A stretch of 64,000 nt of DNA from Paraplanobispora takensis (lineage in GTDB: Bacteria; Actinomycetota; Actinomycetes; Streptosporangiales; Streptosporangiaceae), in the NCBI RefSeq assembly GCF_016863195.1, contig NZ_BOOK01000020.1, positions 124,001-188,000 of the forward strand, written 5' to 3'. The translations under genes were made by a program, and so were the position numbers. Position 1 is the first letter of the stretch; the number at the start of each line of letters is the position of its first letter. Shown piece by piece: positions 16,450 through 24,773 of the stretch. Below the pieces are notes generated by a model. The model was not told where the DNA came from and searched no databases. It saw only the letters and a list, made by a program, of their open reading frames with translations.

Positions 16450-17781
16450 ATGACCTTTCTGACCGGATGGGGCAGGACCGCCCCGACGCCCGCGCGCCTG
16501 GCCAGGCCGCGCTCGGCCGAGGAGGTCGCGGAGCTGGTACGGCGGGCGCCCGGCCGCGGCGTCGCCGCCCGCGGGCTCGGCCGCTCCTACGGCGACGCCG
16601 CGCAGAACGCCGGGGGACTGGTCGTCGACTGCACCGCGCTGACCTCCTGGTCGCTGGAGGAGTCCACCGGCCTGGTCACCGCCGCCGCCGGGCTCAGCCT
16701 GCACGACCTGATGGCCGCGCTGGTGCCCCGCGGCTGGTTCGTGCCGGTCACCCCGGGCACCCGGCACGTGACCGTGGGCGGGGCCGTGGCGGCCGACGTG
16801 CACGGCAAGAACCACCACGTGGACTCCTCCTTCGGCGCCCACCTGACCTCGCTGACCCTGGTCACCGCCGGGGGGGCGAGCCGGGTGCTGACCCCCGCCG
16901 ACGACCTGTTCTGGGCCACGGTCGGGGGCATGGGGCTGACCGGGGTGATCACCGAGGCGGTCTTCCGGTGCATCCCGATCGAGACCTCCCGGGTCCGGGT
17001 GGACGTCGAGCGCACCGGCGACCTCGACCACACCCTGGAGACGATGACCGCCACCGACGACCGCTATCGCTACACGGTGGCCTGGATCGACCTGCTGGCC
17101 CGGGGCGGCCGGATGGGCCGCAGCGTGCTCACCCGCGGCGACCACGCCTCGCGCGAGGACCTGCCGCGCGGCGCCCGGGGCGGGGACCCGCTGGCCTTCG
17201 CCCCGGGGTCCCCGCTAAAGGCACCGCCGTGGGCGCCGAACGGCCTGCTCAACCCGGTGACCGTGCGGGCCTTCAACGAGGCCTGGTATCTGAAGTCCCG
17301 GCCCGGCAGCCTCGTCCAGGGCCTGGGGCCGTTCTTCCACCCGCTCGACTTCGTCGGGGGCTGGAACCGCGTCTACGGCTCGCGGGGCTTCGTCCAGTAC
17401 CAGTTCCTCGTGCCGTTCGGCCGGGAGGCGACGCTGCGGCGGATCGTGTCCCGGTTGTCGGCCGAGAACGTGGTCTCCTTCCTGACCGTGCTCAAGCGCT
17501 TCGGGCCGGGCACGCCGGGGATGCTCTCCTTCCCGGCGCCCGGCTGGACGCTGGCGCTGGACATCCCCGCCGGGCGGCGCGGCCTGGCCGGGCTGCTGCG
17601 GACCTTCGACGACTGGGTGGCCGAGGCCGGCGGGCGGATCTACCTGGCCAAGGACTCGCGGATGGCGGCCGCGACGATGGCGGAGATGTACCCGCGGCTC
17701 GCGGAGTGGCGCAAGATCCGCGACGAGGCGGACCCGGACGGCGTCTTCCGCACGGATCTGGCCAGAAGGCTGAGCCTGTGA
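16450..17781 (+). CDS. dprE1: DprE1, decaprenylphosphoryl-ribose 2'-oxidase
   Basis: The 443-residue FAD-linked oxidase has the PCMH-type FAD domain (RGLGRSYGDAAQNAGG; VTPGTRHVTVGGAVAADVHGK) and the C-terminal LKRFGPGTPGMLSFP and YLAKDSRM blocks of DprE1. With DprE2 it epimerises decaprenylphosphoryl ribose to arabinose. The residue aligned with the benzothiazinone-reactive cysteine (Cys387 in M. tuberculosis, in GWNICVDF) is A369 here, in GWTLALDI. The gene lies between ubiA and dprE2. The ATG at 16450 has no strong ribosome site, but the N-terminus matches the family. Confidence 0.94.
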   Translation: MTFLTGWGRTAPTPARLARPRSAEEVAELVRRAPGRGVAARGLGRSYGDAAQNAGGLVVDCTALTSWSLEESTGLVTAAAGLSLHDLMAALVPRGWFVPVTPGTRHVTVGGAVAADVHGKNHHVDSSFGAHLTSLTLVTAGGASRVLTPADDLFWATVGGMGLTGVITEAVFRCIPIETSRVRVDVERTGDLDHTLETMTATDDRYRYTVAWIDLLARGGRMGRSVLTRGDHASREDLPRGARGGDPLAFAPGSPLKAPPWAPNGLLNPVTVRAFNEAWYLKSRPGSLVQGLGPFFHPLDFVGGWNRVYGSRGFVQYQFLVPFGREATLRRIVSRLSAENVVSFLTVLKRFGPGTPGMLSFPAPGWTLALDIPAGRRGLAGLLRTFDDWVAEAGGRIYLAKDSRMAAATMAEMYPRLAEWRKIRDEADPDGVFRTDLARRLSL

Positions 17782-17877
17782 CGCCGGGCCCGGCGGAGTG
17801 CGGGCCGCGGCGCGGGGCCGGTGACGGAATCGGTGACAGGGCCGGTGCCGCCGGATGCGATGAGGGGATGTGAGCAG

Positions 17878-18624
17878 GTGAAGAACGCCCTGGGCGCGGT
17901 GGACACCGTGCTGCTGCTCGGCGGGCGCAGCGAGATCGGGCTGGCGATCGTGGAGCGATTGGTCCGCGACGGCGCCCGCCGCGTCGTGCTCGCCTCCCGG
18001 GACGCGGGCGGCGGGGAGCCGCCGGTGATCGGAGAGGCGGAGGTCCACCTGCTGGACTTCGACGCCTCGCGCCCCGAGACGCACGGCGAGGTGATCGACG
18101 CCGCGGTGAAACTGGTCGGCGACCTGGACGTGGTGATCCCGGCCTTCGGCGTCCTGGGCAGCCAGGCGGTCTACGACGCCGACCCCGTGGCCGCCGCCGA
18201 GGCGGTCGCGGTCAACTACGGCGGGCACGTGTCGATCGGGCTGCACGCCGCCCGGCGGCTGCGCGAGCAGGGGCACGGGACGGTCGTGGTGCTCTCCTCG
18301 GTGGCCGGGGTGCGGGTGCGCAGGGCGAACTTCGTGTACGGCTCGGCCAAGGCGGGCCTGGACGGTTTCGCCCAGGGGCTCGGCGACGCGCTGCACGGTT
18401 CGGGCGCGCGGGTGATGGTGGTACGGCCCGGCTTCGTGATCGGGCGGATGACCGAGGGCATGACCCCCGCCCCGCTGTCCTCGACGCCCGGCCAGGTCGC
18501 CGACGCGGTGATCGCCGGGCTGCGCTCGGACGCGGAGATCGTGTGGGTGCCCGGATCGCTGAAGGTGATGTTCGCGGTGATGCGCGTGCTGCCGAGAGCG
18601 ATATGGCGGAAGATGCCCCGCTGA
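17878..18624 (+). CDS. dprE2: DprE2, decaprenylphosphoryl-2-keto-ribose reductase
   Basis: The 248-residue short-chain dehydrogenase has the cofactor motif TVLLLGGRSEIG and the catalytic set VVLSSVAG...NFVYGSAKAGLDGF with the YxxxK pair. Both blocks closely resemble mycobacterial DprE2. It reduces the DprE1 keto product with NADH to give decaprenyl-phospho-arabinose. GTG 17878 is chosen because the mycobacterial protein starts at the equivalent place; a longer start at GTG 17821 is possible. It ends the envelope operon. Confidence 0.93.
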   Translation: MKNALGAVDTVLLLGGRSEIGLAIVERLVRDGARRVVLASRDAGGGEPPVIGEAEVHLLDFDASRPETHGEVIDAAVKLVGDLDVVIPAFGVLGSQAVYDADPVAAAEAVAVNYGGHVSIGLHAARRLREQGHGTVVVLSSVAGVRVRRANFVYGSAKAGLDGFAQGLGDALHGSGARVMVVRPGFVIGRMTEGMTPAPLSSTPGQVADAVIAGLRSDAEIVWVPGSLKVMFAVMRVLPRAIWRKMPR

Positions 18625-18640
18625 ACGGGAGATGCCGTGC

Positions 18641-18707
18641 TGAAACGTGTTCTCGCTCATGTTACTCACTGGTACCGACGAAATGTTCTAGACTAGAACG
18701 CGTTGCA
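18641..18707 (+). promoter_or_regulatory. Two KstR-like palindromes upstream of the nitronate monooxygenase gene
   Basis: TAGAACGCGTTGCA (18694-18707) fits the remembered mycobacterial KstR consensus TnnAACnnGTTnnA at every fixed position and ends 31 bases before ATG 18739. TGAAACGTGTTCTC (18641-18654) fits except for the last base. KstR is a TetR-family repressor of cholesterol catabolism. No kstR gene lies in the window, so regulator identity is inference. Confidence 0.5.
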
Positions 18708-18738
18708 GTTTTCCGGGTGCCCGCCGTACCGTGACGTT

Positions 18739-19854
18739 ATGCGGACACGTGTCACGGACATGTTCGGAATCGAATTCCCGATCTTCGCGTTCAGCCACTG
18801 CCGGGACGTCGTCGCTGCGGTCAGCCGCGCCGGCGGGATGGGCGTGCTCGGCGCCCTGTACTTCACCCCGGAAGAGCTCGAGATGGAGCTCAAGTGGATC
18901 GACGACCACGTCGACGGCCGGCCCTACGGCGTCGACGTGGTCATGCCCGCCTCCTACGCGGGAGCCGACCTCGGCGTCGACTCCGCCGAGGACCTCGTGG
19001 GACGCCTGCAGGGGATGATCCCCGAAGGCCATCGCAAGTTCGTCGACGACCTGCTGGCCTCGCACGGCGTGCCGCCGCTGTCGGACGAGGCCGACGCGGG
19101 CAGGGTGCTGCTCGGCTGGACCGACGCCACCGCCCGGCCGCAGGTCGAGGTCGCGCTCAAGCACCCGATCGCGCTGCTGGCCAACGCGCTCGGCCCGCCG
19201 CCCGCCGACGTGGTCGAGATGGCCCACGCCAAGGGCGTCAAGGTGGCGGCGCTGGCCTCCACCCCCCGGCACGCGGTCAAGCAGGTCGAGGTCGGCGTGG
19301 ACGTCGTCGTCGCACAGGGGACCGAGGCGGGCGGGCACACCGGTGAGATCTCCACGATGGTGCTCATCCCGCAGGTCGTGGACGCCGTGGACGTGCCCGT
19401 GCTGGCGGCCGGGGGCATCGGCAACGGCCGGCAGATGGCGGCGGGCATGGCCCTGGGCGCCGAGGGCGTGTGGACCGGATCGATCTGGCTGACCGTGGAG
19501 GAGGCCGACACCCCGGAGATGGCCAGGCGGCGCATCCTGGAGGCCACCTCGCGCGACACGGTCCGCTCGCGCTCGTGGACCGGCAAGCCGGCCCGGCTGC
19601 TGAAGAACGAGTGGACCGACGCCTGGGAGTCGGCCGGATCGCCGGGCACCCTGCCGATGCCGCTGCAGTTCATGCTGGTCTCGGACGCGCTGCGCAGGAT
19701 CGGCCGCTCCGACGCCGCCGAGCTGGCCACCTTCCCGGCCGGCCAGATCATCGGGACCATGAACCAGGTCAAGCCGGCCGGGGACGTGGTGTTCGGCATG
19801 GTCGAGGAGTACGTCGAGGCCATGGAGCGCCTGGGCCGCCTGACCGGCGACTGA
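18739..19854 (+). CDS. Nitronate monooxygenase / NPD-family FMN oxidoreductase
   Basis: The 371-residue TIM-barrel flavoprotein has the N-terminal PIFAFSHCRDVVAAVSRAGGMGVLG block and the FMN-phosphate region AQGTEAGGHTGEIST with VLAAGGIGNGRQ. It resembles mycobacterial Rv1533-type proteins. Family members oxidise nitronates or act as enone reductases, so the substrate is uncertain. ATG 18739 begins the conserved sequence. KstR-like palindromes lie upstream and steroid genes downstream, hinting at a steroid-related role. A strong hairpin ends the transcript. Confidence 0.85.
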   Translation: MRTRVTDMFGIEFPIFAFSHCRDVVAAVSRAGGMGVLGALYFTPEELEMELKWIDDHVDGRPYGVDVVMPASYAGADLGVDSAEDLVGRLQGMIPEGHRKFVDDLLASHGVPPLSDEADAGRVLLGWTDATARPQVEVALKHPIALLANALGPPPADVVEMAHAKGVKVAALASTPRHAVKQVEVGVDVVVAQGTEAGGHTGEISTMVLIPQVVDAVDVPVLAAGGIGNGRQMAAGMALGAEGVWTGSIWLTVEEADTPEMARRRILEATSRDTVRSRSWTGKPARLLKNEWTDAWESAGSPGTLPMPLQFMLVSDALRRIGRSDAAELATFPAGQIIGTMNQVKPAGDVVFGMVEEYVEAMERLGRLTGD

Positions 19855-19947
19855 GGCCCGGGTGCCGGCCGGGCCCGGAGCCGCGGCCGGGCTCCGGACT
19901 CCGGCCGGGCTCTGAGCCGCGGGCGATTTCCGCCGGGTACGGCCCGG

Positions 19948-19991
19948 CCGTCAGGCCCCTCCCCGCCCTCGGGCGAGAAGGGGCCTGACGG
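19948..19991. terminator. Bidirectional terminator between convergent genes
   Basis: CCGTCAGGCCCCT (19948-19960) pairs perfectly over 13 bp with AGGGGCCTGACGG (19979-19991), and the loop can form its own GC hairpin. It lies between the monooxygenase stop and the convergent subtilase stop. Confidence 0.8.
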
Positions 19992-20010
19992 AGGCGGCCC
20001 CGCCGGGTCG

Positions 20011-23000
20011 CTACGGGACGGTCTTGTCGGGGCGTTCGGAGATGCGGACGAAGCTGACGAGGGTGTCCCCCGTCCGCTTGACGAAGCGCACGTTGAGCTG
20101 GCCGTCGGTGACCTTCACCGTGTACTGCCGGGTCACCGCGGTGTACGTGCCCGCCTCCAGGGCCAGGTCCAGCGCGGGGATCGCCAGCTGCCCCTCGACG
20201 ACGACGTCGAAGACGCGCCGCCCCTCACGCATGGTCCGGGTCTCGGCGAAGCCCAGCTCGACGGTGTAGGTGCCGGCGGGCACCTGGTCGAACCGGTACT
20301 CCAGCATGCCCTCGCGCACCCGCCGGAACAGCTCCTGCTCGGTGGTGCCCGCGATCGTCCTGGTGGTGCTGTGGACCCCGGTCCCGCTGCCCACGTAACC
20401 GTGGCCGCCCGCGCTGTGGCGCCGGTCGGGGGTCCACTGGTCGCCCACCCCGTCGACGACCGTGCGGGTGCCGCCCGCGTCGACGGCGACCTGGTGCCTG
20501 GGCACCACGACCTTCACGACGATCTCGATCTGCGGGTTGCGGCCGCTGGCCGAGCGCACCAGCAGCCTGCCGGTGCGGACGGTGCCCGGCTGGACGCCCG
20601 CGCCGGAGGCGGTGACCCTCAGCGTCGCCGACGCGCCGGGGCCCAGCTCGCCGGAGGCGGGCGTCACGCTCAGCCAGGACTGGGCGGGGTCGGTCACGAC
20701 GGTGTAGGCCGTGGCCGCGCCCGGGTTGCTCAGCCCGACCGTGCCGGTCCTGGTCGCCTCGGCGGGCATCACCAGGGCCAGCTCACCGGCCGAGGCCGTC
20801 ACCCGGCCGGTGGCCAGCGCGACGTCGACCCGGGTCCTGACGCCGGCGGTGACGGTGACGTCCCTGGTGAAGGTCCCGTAGTGCTCCTTGGCGACCTCGA
20901 CCTGATAGTCGCCCACCGGGATCTGCCCGATGAACGTGCCGTCCGCCCCGGTGGTGAAGGTCGCCACGTCGGCGGCCCGCCGGGTGAGCAGGGCGGTGGC
21001 CGCACTGCGCACCGTCACCGTCGCGCCCGCCAGCGGCTCGCGGTCGTTGGCGTCGGTGACGGTGCCGGTCAGCAGCCCGTGCCGGCTCGCAGTGAAGGTC
21101 AGGCCCTGCCCCTCACTGATCGCGGCGCTGTCGAGGGAGTACTGCAGCGCGTCGGTGCCGCCGGGGCCCTCGATGCCGATCGTCGCGCTCGTCCCGGAGT
21201 CGCGCTCGCTGTCGACGCCGCGGTAGCGGTAGCCGATCGAGCCGTCCTCGCCGAGCAGCACCGAGAACGAGATCCGCTGGGCGGCGTCGGAGTAGAACCG
21301 GGCGTTGCGCCATTCGATGACGAAGGCGCGCTCGGGCGCGGTCCCGACGACGGCGGTGTAGACCCCGGCCTGGTCGTCCAGGACCAGGTCGTCCCAGTAG
21401 GGGTAGACCGCCGCGTTGGGCGCGCCGGTGGAGGGCAGCGCCCCGTTGCCCGCCGCGGTGCTGGAGGCGGCGAAGCCCACGAACCCGTTGCTGCTGATCC
21501 AGCCGCCGGTGTAGGTGCTCCCGTAGAAGGGGAAGGCGAACGGCAGCGCGACCGGCTGGGCCGCGTCGTCGCCGGTGAGCGGGTGTCTCACGGTCCCCGC
21601 CGCGTACGGCAGCGCGGCGCTCGCGCAGACGTGCCCGAAGGCGTCGGTGCGGCGTGGCAGCTCGACGTCCCTGCTCAGGTCGGCGGTCACGGTGATCGGC
21701 ACGGTCAGGGTGTCCGCGCACCGGGAGGCCGGGGTGACCTTCAGCCGGTGGTCGCCGTGCGGCAGCGTGAGCCGGTACCGCCCGGCGGCGTCGGTGACCC
21801 CGCCGACCGGGGTGCCCGCCGCGGCCACGGTGGCGCCCGCCTCGGGCGCGCCCGCGACGGTGACCGTCCCCGACACCGTGGCCGAGGGCAGCGCCGTCAG
21901 CGTCACGTCCCCGGTCACCGTCTGGTCGGCCACGACGGCGACGGTCTGAGTGGCCTCGCCGTACCCGAACTTCGTGACGGTCAGCCGGTACTCTCCCGCC
22001 AGGAGGCGGGGCAGCGTGTAGGTCCCGTCCTGTCCGGTGGCGACCGTACGGCTCAGCGGCCCGGTGACGGCGACCGTGGCCCCGGCCACCGGCGAGCCGC
22101 CGGAGGTGACGGTGCCCGCCAGCGTGCCGAGCGGGTCGTCGGGCGCGGCCCGGACCGCCGCGAACGCGTCGAGCCGGCCCTCGCCCCAGACGTTGTTGTC
22201 GGCGGCGGTGCCGCCGCAGCGGGTGTCCTCGACGTCGATCGCGGAGCCGTCGAGCAGCGCCCGGGTGGCGGCGACGTCGCCCTGCAGGCTGGGGGAGGCC
22301 GACCACATCAGCGCCACGGTGGCCGCCACGTGCGGGGAGGCCATCGAGGTGCCGGAGAAGGAGCCGTAGCCGCCGCCGGCCACGGCCGAGCGCACGTTGA
22401 CGCCGGGCGCGGCGAGGTTGGGCTTGATCTCGCCGTTCTCACCGGCGCCGCGGGTGGAGGAGCTCCAGATCGCGTTGCCGGAGTCGAACGCCCCGGCGCT
22501 GTAGCTGGAGACGTACTGCCCCGGGGAGGCGCTGGAGTTGCAGCCCGCGCCCGCCAGGTTGCCGTTGGCGAAGGCCGGGAAGATGCCCGCCGCGACCCAC
22601 GCCTCGACGACCTCCTTGTACCAGGGGTCGAAGCCCGCGCCGCCCCAGGAGTTGTTGACGATGTGCGGGGCCAGGTCGGGGCGCGGGTTGCGGCCGGAGA
22701 GGTCGGTGGGCGCGAGGATCCACTGCCCGGCGGCCAGCAGCGAGGCGTCGGTGCAGGTGCTGGTCTCGCAGCCCTTGGCGGCGATCCACCGCGCGCCGGG
22801 GGCGACGCCGATGACGTTGGCGCCCTCGCCGCCGACCATGGTGCCCATGGTGTGGGTGCCGTGGTCGTTGTTGTCGCAGGGCTCGGCGGCGGGGCACACG
22901 CCCGCCGGGTCGAACCAGTTGTAGTCGTGGCCGAGGGTGCCGTCGGCGTTCCTGCCGCGGTAGCGGCCGGCCAGCGCGGGGTGGTCGAACCGTACGCCGC

Positions 23001-23565
23001 TGTCGATGTTGGCCACCACGATGCCCTCGCCGCGGCTGCCGAGCTCGTCCCAGACCCGGGGGGCGTTGACCCGGTCGATGTTCCACTCGGCCGCCTCGAC
23101 CTTCGCCGTCTCCTTGCCCGGCTGCGGTTCGGGCAACGCGGCGACGCGGGTGGGCTCGACCCGCTCCACCTCGGGCAGCTTGGCGATCTCCGCGGCGAGC
23201 TTGGCGTCTCCGGTCACCCGGACGGCGTTGGAGATCCAGAACGGGGTGAAGCCCGCGCTCTCGGCGGTGAGGAGCTTGAGCAGGCCGGCCTGGGACGACG
23301 CGGCGGTCTCGGTCTTGGCGCGGTAGACCTGCGCGGCCTTCTCGTCCTTGGTCGTCGCCTTGCGGGCCGCGGTGAGGTCGGCGCGGCTCTTCATGCGCAC
23401 CCAGAAGGTGGCCTTGCCGTCGGCGGCCAGATCCGTCAGGACGGCTTCGTCGATCTTGCCGGGGTCGGGGCCGGGCGCGGCGTGGGCCACGCCCGGCGGG
23501 ATCACGAGGGCGAGGACGGCGGCCCAGATCAGGGTCGTCCTCCGGCGCCGGAGGGTGGGGGACAC
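20011..23565 (-). CDS. Secreted S8 family subtilase with repeated beta-sandwich domains and a malectin-like C-terminus
   Basis: The 1184-residue protein has a signal peptide (residues 1-30, ending AHA), an inhibitor I9-like propeptide and a subtilase domain. Its triad is D188 (NIDSGVRFDHP), H235 (NDHGTHTMG) and S407 (FSGTSMASPHVA), with NNSWG for the oxyanion asparagine. Three carboxypeptidase-regulatory-like modules follow, with an immunoglobulin-like segment and a C-terminal malectin-like domain. It should act outside the cell as a processed protease; the add-on domains may bind glycans. GTG 23565 is chosen over the upstream frame because GAAGGAGATCAT precedes it and the signal peptide then starts properly. 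It is transcribed alone. Confidence 0.92.
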   Translation of the reverse strand: MSPTLRRRRTTLIWAAVLALVIPPGVAHAAPGPDPGKIDEAVLTDLAADGKATFWVRMKSRADLTAARKATTKDEKAAQVYRAKTETAASSQAGLLKLLTAESAGFTPFWISNAVRVTGDAKLAAEIAKLPEVERVEPTRVAALPEPQPGKETAKVEAAEWNIDRVNAPRVWDELGSRGEGIVVANIDSGVRFDHPALAGRYRGRNADGTLGHDYNWFDPAGVCPAAEPCDNNDHGTHTMGTMVGGEGANVIGVAPGARWIAAKGCETSTCTDASLLAAGQWILAPTDLSGRNPRPDLAPHIVNNSWGGAGFDPWYKEVVEAWVAAGIFPAFANGNLAGAGCNSSASPGQYVSSYSAGAFDSGNAIWSSSTRGAGENGEIKPNLAAPGVNVRSAVAGGGYGSFSGTSMASPHVAATVALMWSASPSLQGDVAATRALLDGSAIDVEDTRCGGTAADNNVWGEGRLDAFAAVRAAPDDPLGTLAGTVTSGGSPVAGATVAVTGPLSRTVATGQDGTYTLPRLLAGEYRLTVTKFGYGEATQTVAVVADQTVTGDVTLTALPSATVSGTVTVAGAPEAGATVAAAGTPVGGVTDAAGRYRLTLPHGDHRLKVTPASRCADTLTVPITVTADLSRDVELPRRTDAFGHVCASAALPYAAGTVRHPLTGDDAAQPVALPFAFPFYGSTYTGGWISSNGFVGFAASSTAAGNGALPSTGAPNAAVYPYWDDLVLDDQAGVYTAVVGTAPERAFVIEWRNARFYSDAAQRISFSVLLGEDGSIGYRYRGVDSERDSGTSATIGIEGPGGTDALQYSLDSAAISEGQGLTFTASRHGLLTGTVTDANDREPLAGATVTVRSAATALLTRRAADVATFTTGADGTFIGQIPVGDYQVEVAKEHYGTFTRDVTVTAGVRTRVDVALATGRVTASAGELALVMPAEATRTGTVGLSNPGAATAYTVVTDPAQSWLSVTPASGELGPGASATLRVTASGAGVQPGTVRTGRLLVRSASGRNPQIEIVVKVVVPRHQVAVDAGGTRTVVDGVGDQWTPDRRHSAGGHGYVGSGTGVHSTTRTIAGTTEQELFRRVREGMLEYRFDQVPAGTYTVELGFAETRTMREGRRVFDVVVEGQLAIPALDLALEAGTYTAVTRQYTVKVTDGQLNVRFVKRTGDTLVSFVRISERPDKTVP

Positions 23566-23710
23566 ATGATCTCCTTCACGTCGGGGCGGCGGCGCGCCGC
23601 CGGGGGAGTGACGTGGGGTGGACGTGATCTTCACCGCCCATGTGGAGGATCGTGAATCTCCGATGTCAACTTTTCAAGGCATTGACAGCCTGAAATGTCA
23701 TAGGTCATGA

Positions 23711-23748
23711 AAAAGATCGGTGGCCGCCTGCGCGGGCGGCCACCGATC
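23711..23748 (-). terminator. Strong intrinsic terminator after the EchA19-like gene
   Basis: GATCGGTGGCCGCC (23715-23728) and GGCGGCCACCGATC (23735-23748) form a perfect 14-bp stem with a 6-base loop. On the minus strand the stem is followed by TTTTTC. It ends the hydratase transcript. Confidence 0.9.
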
Positions 23749-23769
23749 GAAGTCGTAGGAGAGCCGGGA

Positions 23770-23886
23770 TCTTCGCGAGGCCGGCGTCTCCGCGAGGCCG
23801 GCGTCTCCGGGAGGCCGGCGTCTTCGCGAGGCCGGTGTTTTCGGAGGTCTGTGTCTTCGGGGGGCGGCGTCTTGCGGGGCGCGAGG
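23770..23886. repeat. 17-bp tandem repeat, about seven units
   Basis: Units begin at 23770, 23787, 23804, 23821, 23838, 23854 and 23870. The first four are nearly identical (TCTTCGCGAGGCCGGCG); the later ones decay and lose a base. The array fills the space between the hydratase stop at 23890 and its terminator. The rest of 23566-23889 is the subtilase upstream region and holds no gene. Confidence 0.88.
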
Positions 23887-23889
23887 CCC

Positions 23890-24705
23890 TCACTCGCCGC
23901 GGTAGACCGCCGGGCGCTTCTCCCGGAAGGCCAGGGAGCCCTCCTTGGCGTCCTGGGAGCCGATCACCGGCCAGCCGATGGCGTCGGAGACCTTCAGAGC
24001 CTCGGCCTCGGGCAGGCCGAGCGTCTCGCGGTAGGTGCGCAGGATCGCCTGTACGGCCAGCGGCCCGCACTCGGCGATCTGGCCGGCGATCTCCAGTGCG
24101 GCGTCGAGGGCCCGGCCGTCGGGCACGACGCGGTTGACCAGCCCCATGCTCAGCGCCTCCTGCGCGGTGACGGACCGGCCGGTCAGCAGGATGTCCATCG
24201 CGAAGGCGTAGGGGATCTGGCGCGGGAGCCGGATGGCCGAGCCGCCCATGGGGAACAGCGCGCGGCGGGCCTCGAACAGGCCGAGGGTGGCGGACTCGGC
24301 GACCACTCGCAGGTCGGTGCCGACGAGCAGTTCGGTGCCGCCGGCCACCGCGTACCCCTCGACCGCGCAGACGATCGGCTTGGTCGGCAGCGCGCCGGAG
24401 TCGCGCAGCAGGCCCTTCCAGTGGAAGTCGGGGATCTCCGAGGCCCGCTGCCGGACCCGGGCGTCCTGTGAGGGGGTGCCCATGGCCTTGAGGTCGGCGC
24501 CCGCGCAGAACGTGTCGCCCGCACCGGTCAGCACGGCGACGCGGACGCCGGGCTCGTCGGAGATGTAGGCCCAGGCGTCGGCCAGGCCGACCAGCATGTC
24601 CGTGGAGAGGGCGTTCTTGGCCTCGGGCCGGTCCAGGGTGACCACGACGACGTGACCGTCGCGCTCTATCCGGCAGTGCGGCGTGCTGATCGGCAGCAGT
24701 TCCAC
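23890..24705 (-). CDS. echA19: Enoyl-CoA hydratase, EchA19-like
   Basis: The 271-residue crotonase-fold protein has VVTLDRPEAKNALSTDM, the oxyanion and CoA block GAGDTFCAGADLKAM, and AVEGYAVAGGTELLVGTDLRV. The LFPMGGSAIRLPRQIPYAFAMDILLTGR stretch closely matches mycobacterial EchA19 as remembered. EchA19 hydrates steroid side-chain enoyl-CoA. GTG 24705 is preferred because GCGGAGG lies six bases upstream; ATG 24729 is possible but has no ribosome site. A CAAGCGCTTG palindrome lies 33-42 bases upstream of the start. It is alone on its strand, 2.8 kb from the fadD/ltp group. Confidence 0.82.
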   Translation of the reverse strand: MELLPISTPHCRIERDGHVVVVTLDRPEAKNALSTDMLVGLADAWAYISDEPGVRVAVLTGAGDTFCAGADLKAMGTPSQDARVRQRASEIPDFHWKGLLRDSGALPTKPIVCAVEGYAVAGGTELLVGTDLRVVAESATLGLFEARRALFPMGGSAIRLPRQIPYAFAMDILLTGRSVTAQEALSMGLVNRVVPDGRALDAALEIAGQIAECGPLAVQAILRTYRETLGLPEAEALKVSDAIGWPVIGSQDAKEGSLAFREKRPAVYRGE

Positions 24706-24735
24706 GGACGACCTCCGCTGGTTAGCCATTAATTA

Positions 24736-24749
24736 GCCAAGCGCTTGCT
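24736..24749 (-). promoter_or_regulatory. KstR2-like palindrome upstream of the EchA19-like gene
   Basis: GCCAAGCGCTTGCT contains the perfect 10-bp palindrome CAAGCGCTTG and fits the remembered KstR2 consensus AnCAAGnnCTTGnT except at the first base. The same core occurs at 27392-27401 before the fadD gene. Confidence 0.5.
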
Positions 24750-24773
24750 AGGTCATCCTAGGCGGGGTACGGC

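Noticed and set aside
20371-23655. Long plus-strand frame of 1094 codons opposite the subtilase gene
   Set aside because: The minus strand has a signal peptide, catalytic triad and ribosome site. The plus frame is Gly/Arg/Val/Asp-rich without motifs, a GC-driven shadow.
23707-24471. Plus-strand frame across the tandem repeat and hydratase
   Set aside because: It begins inside the terminator hairpin, reads the 17-bp array as low-complexity sequence and is antisense to a clear crotonase gene.
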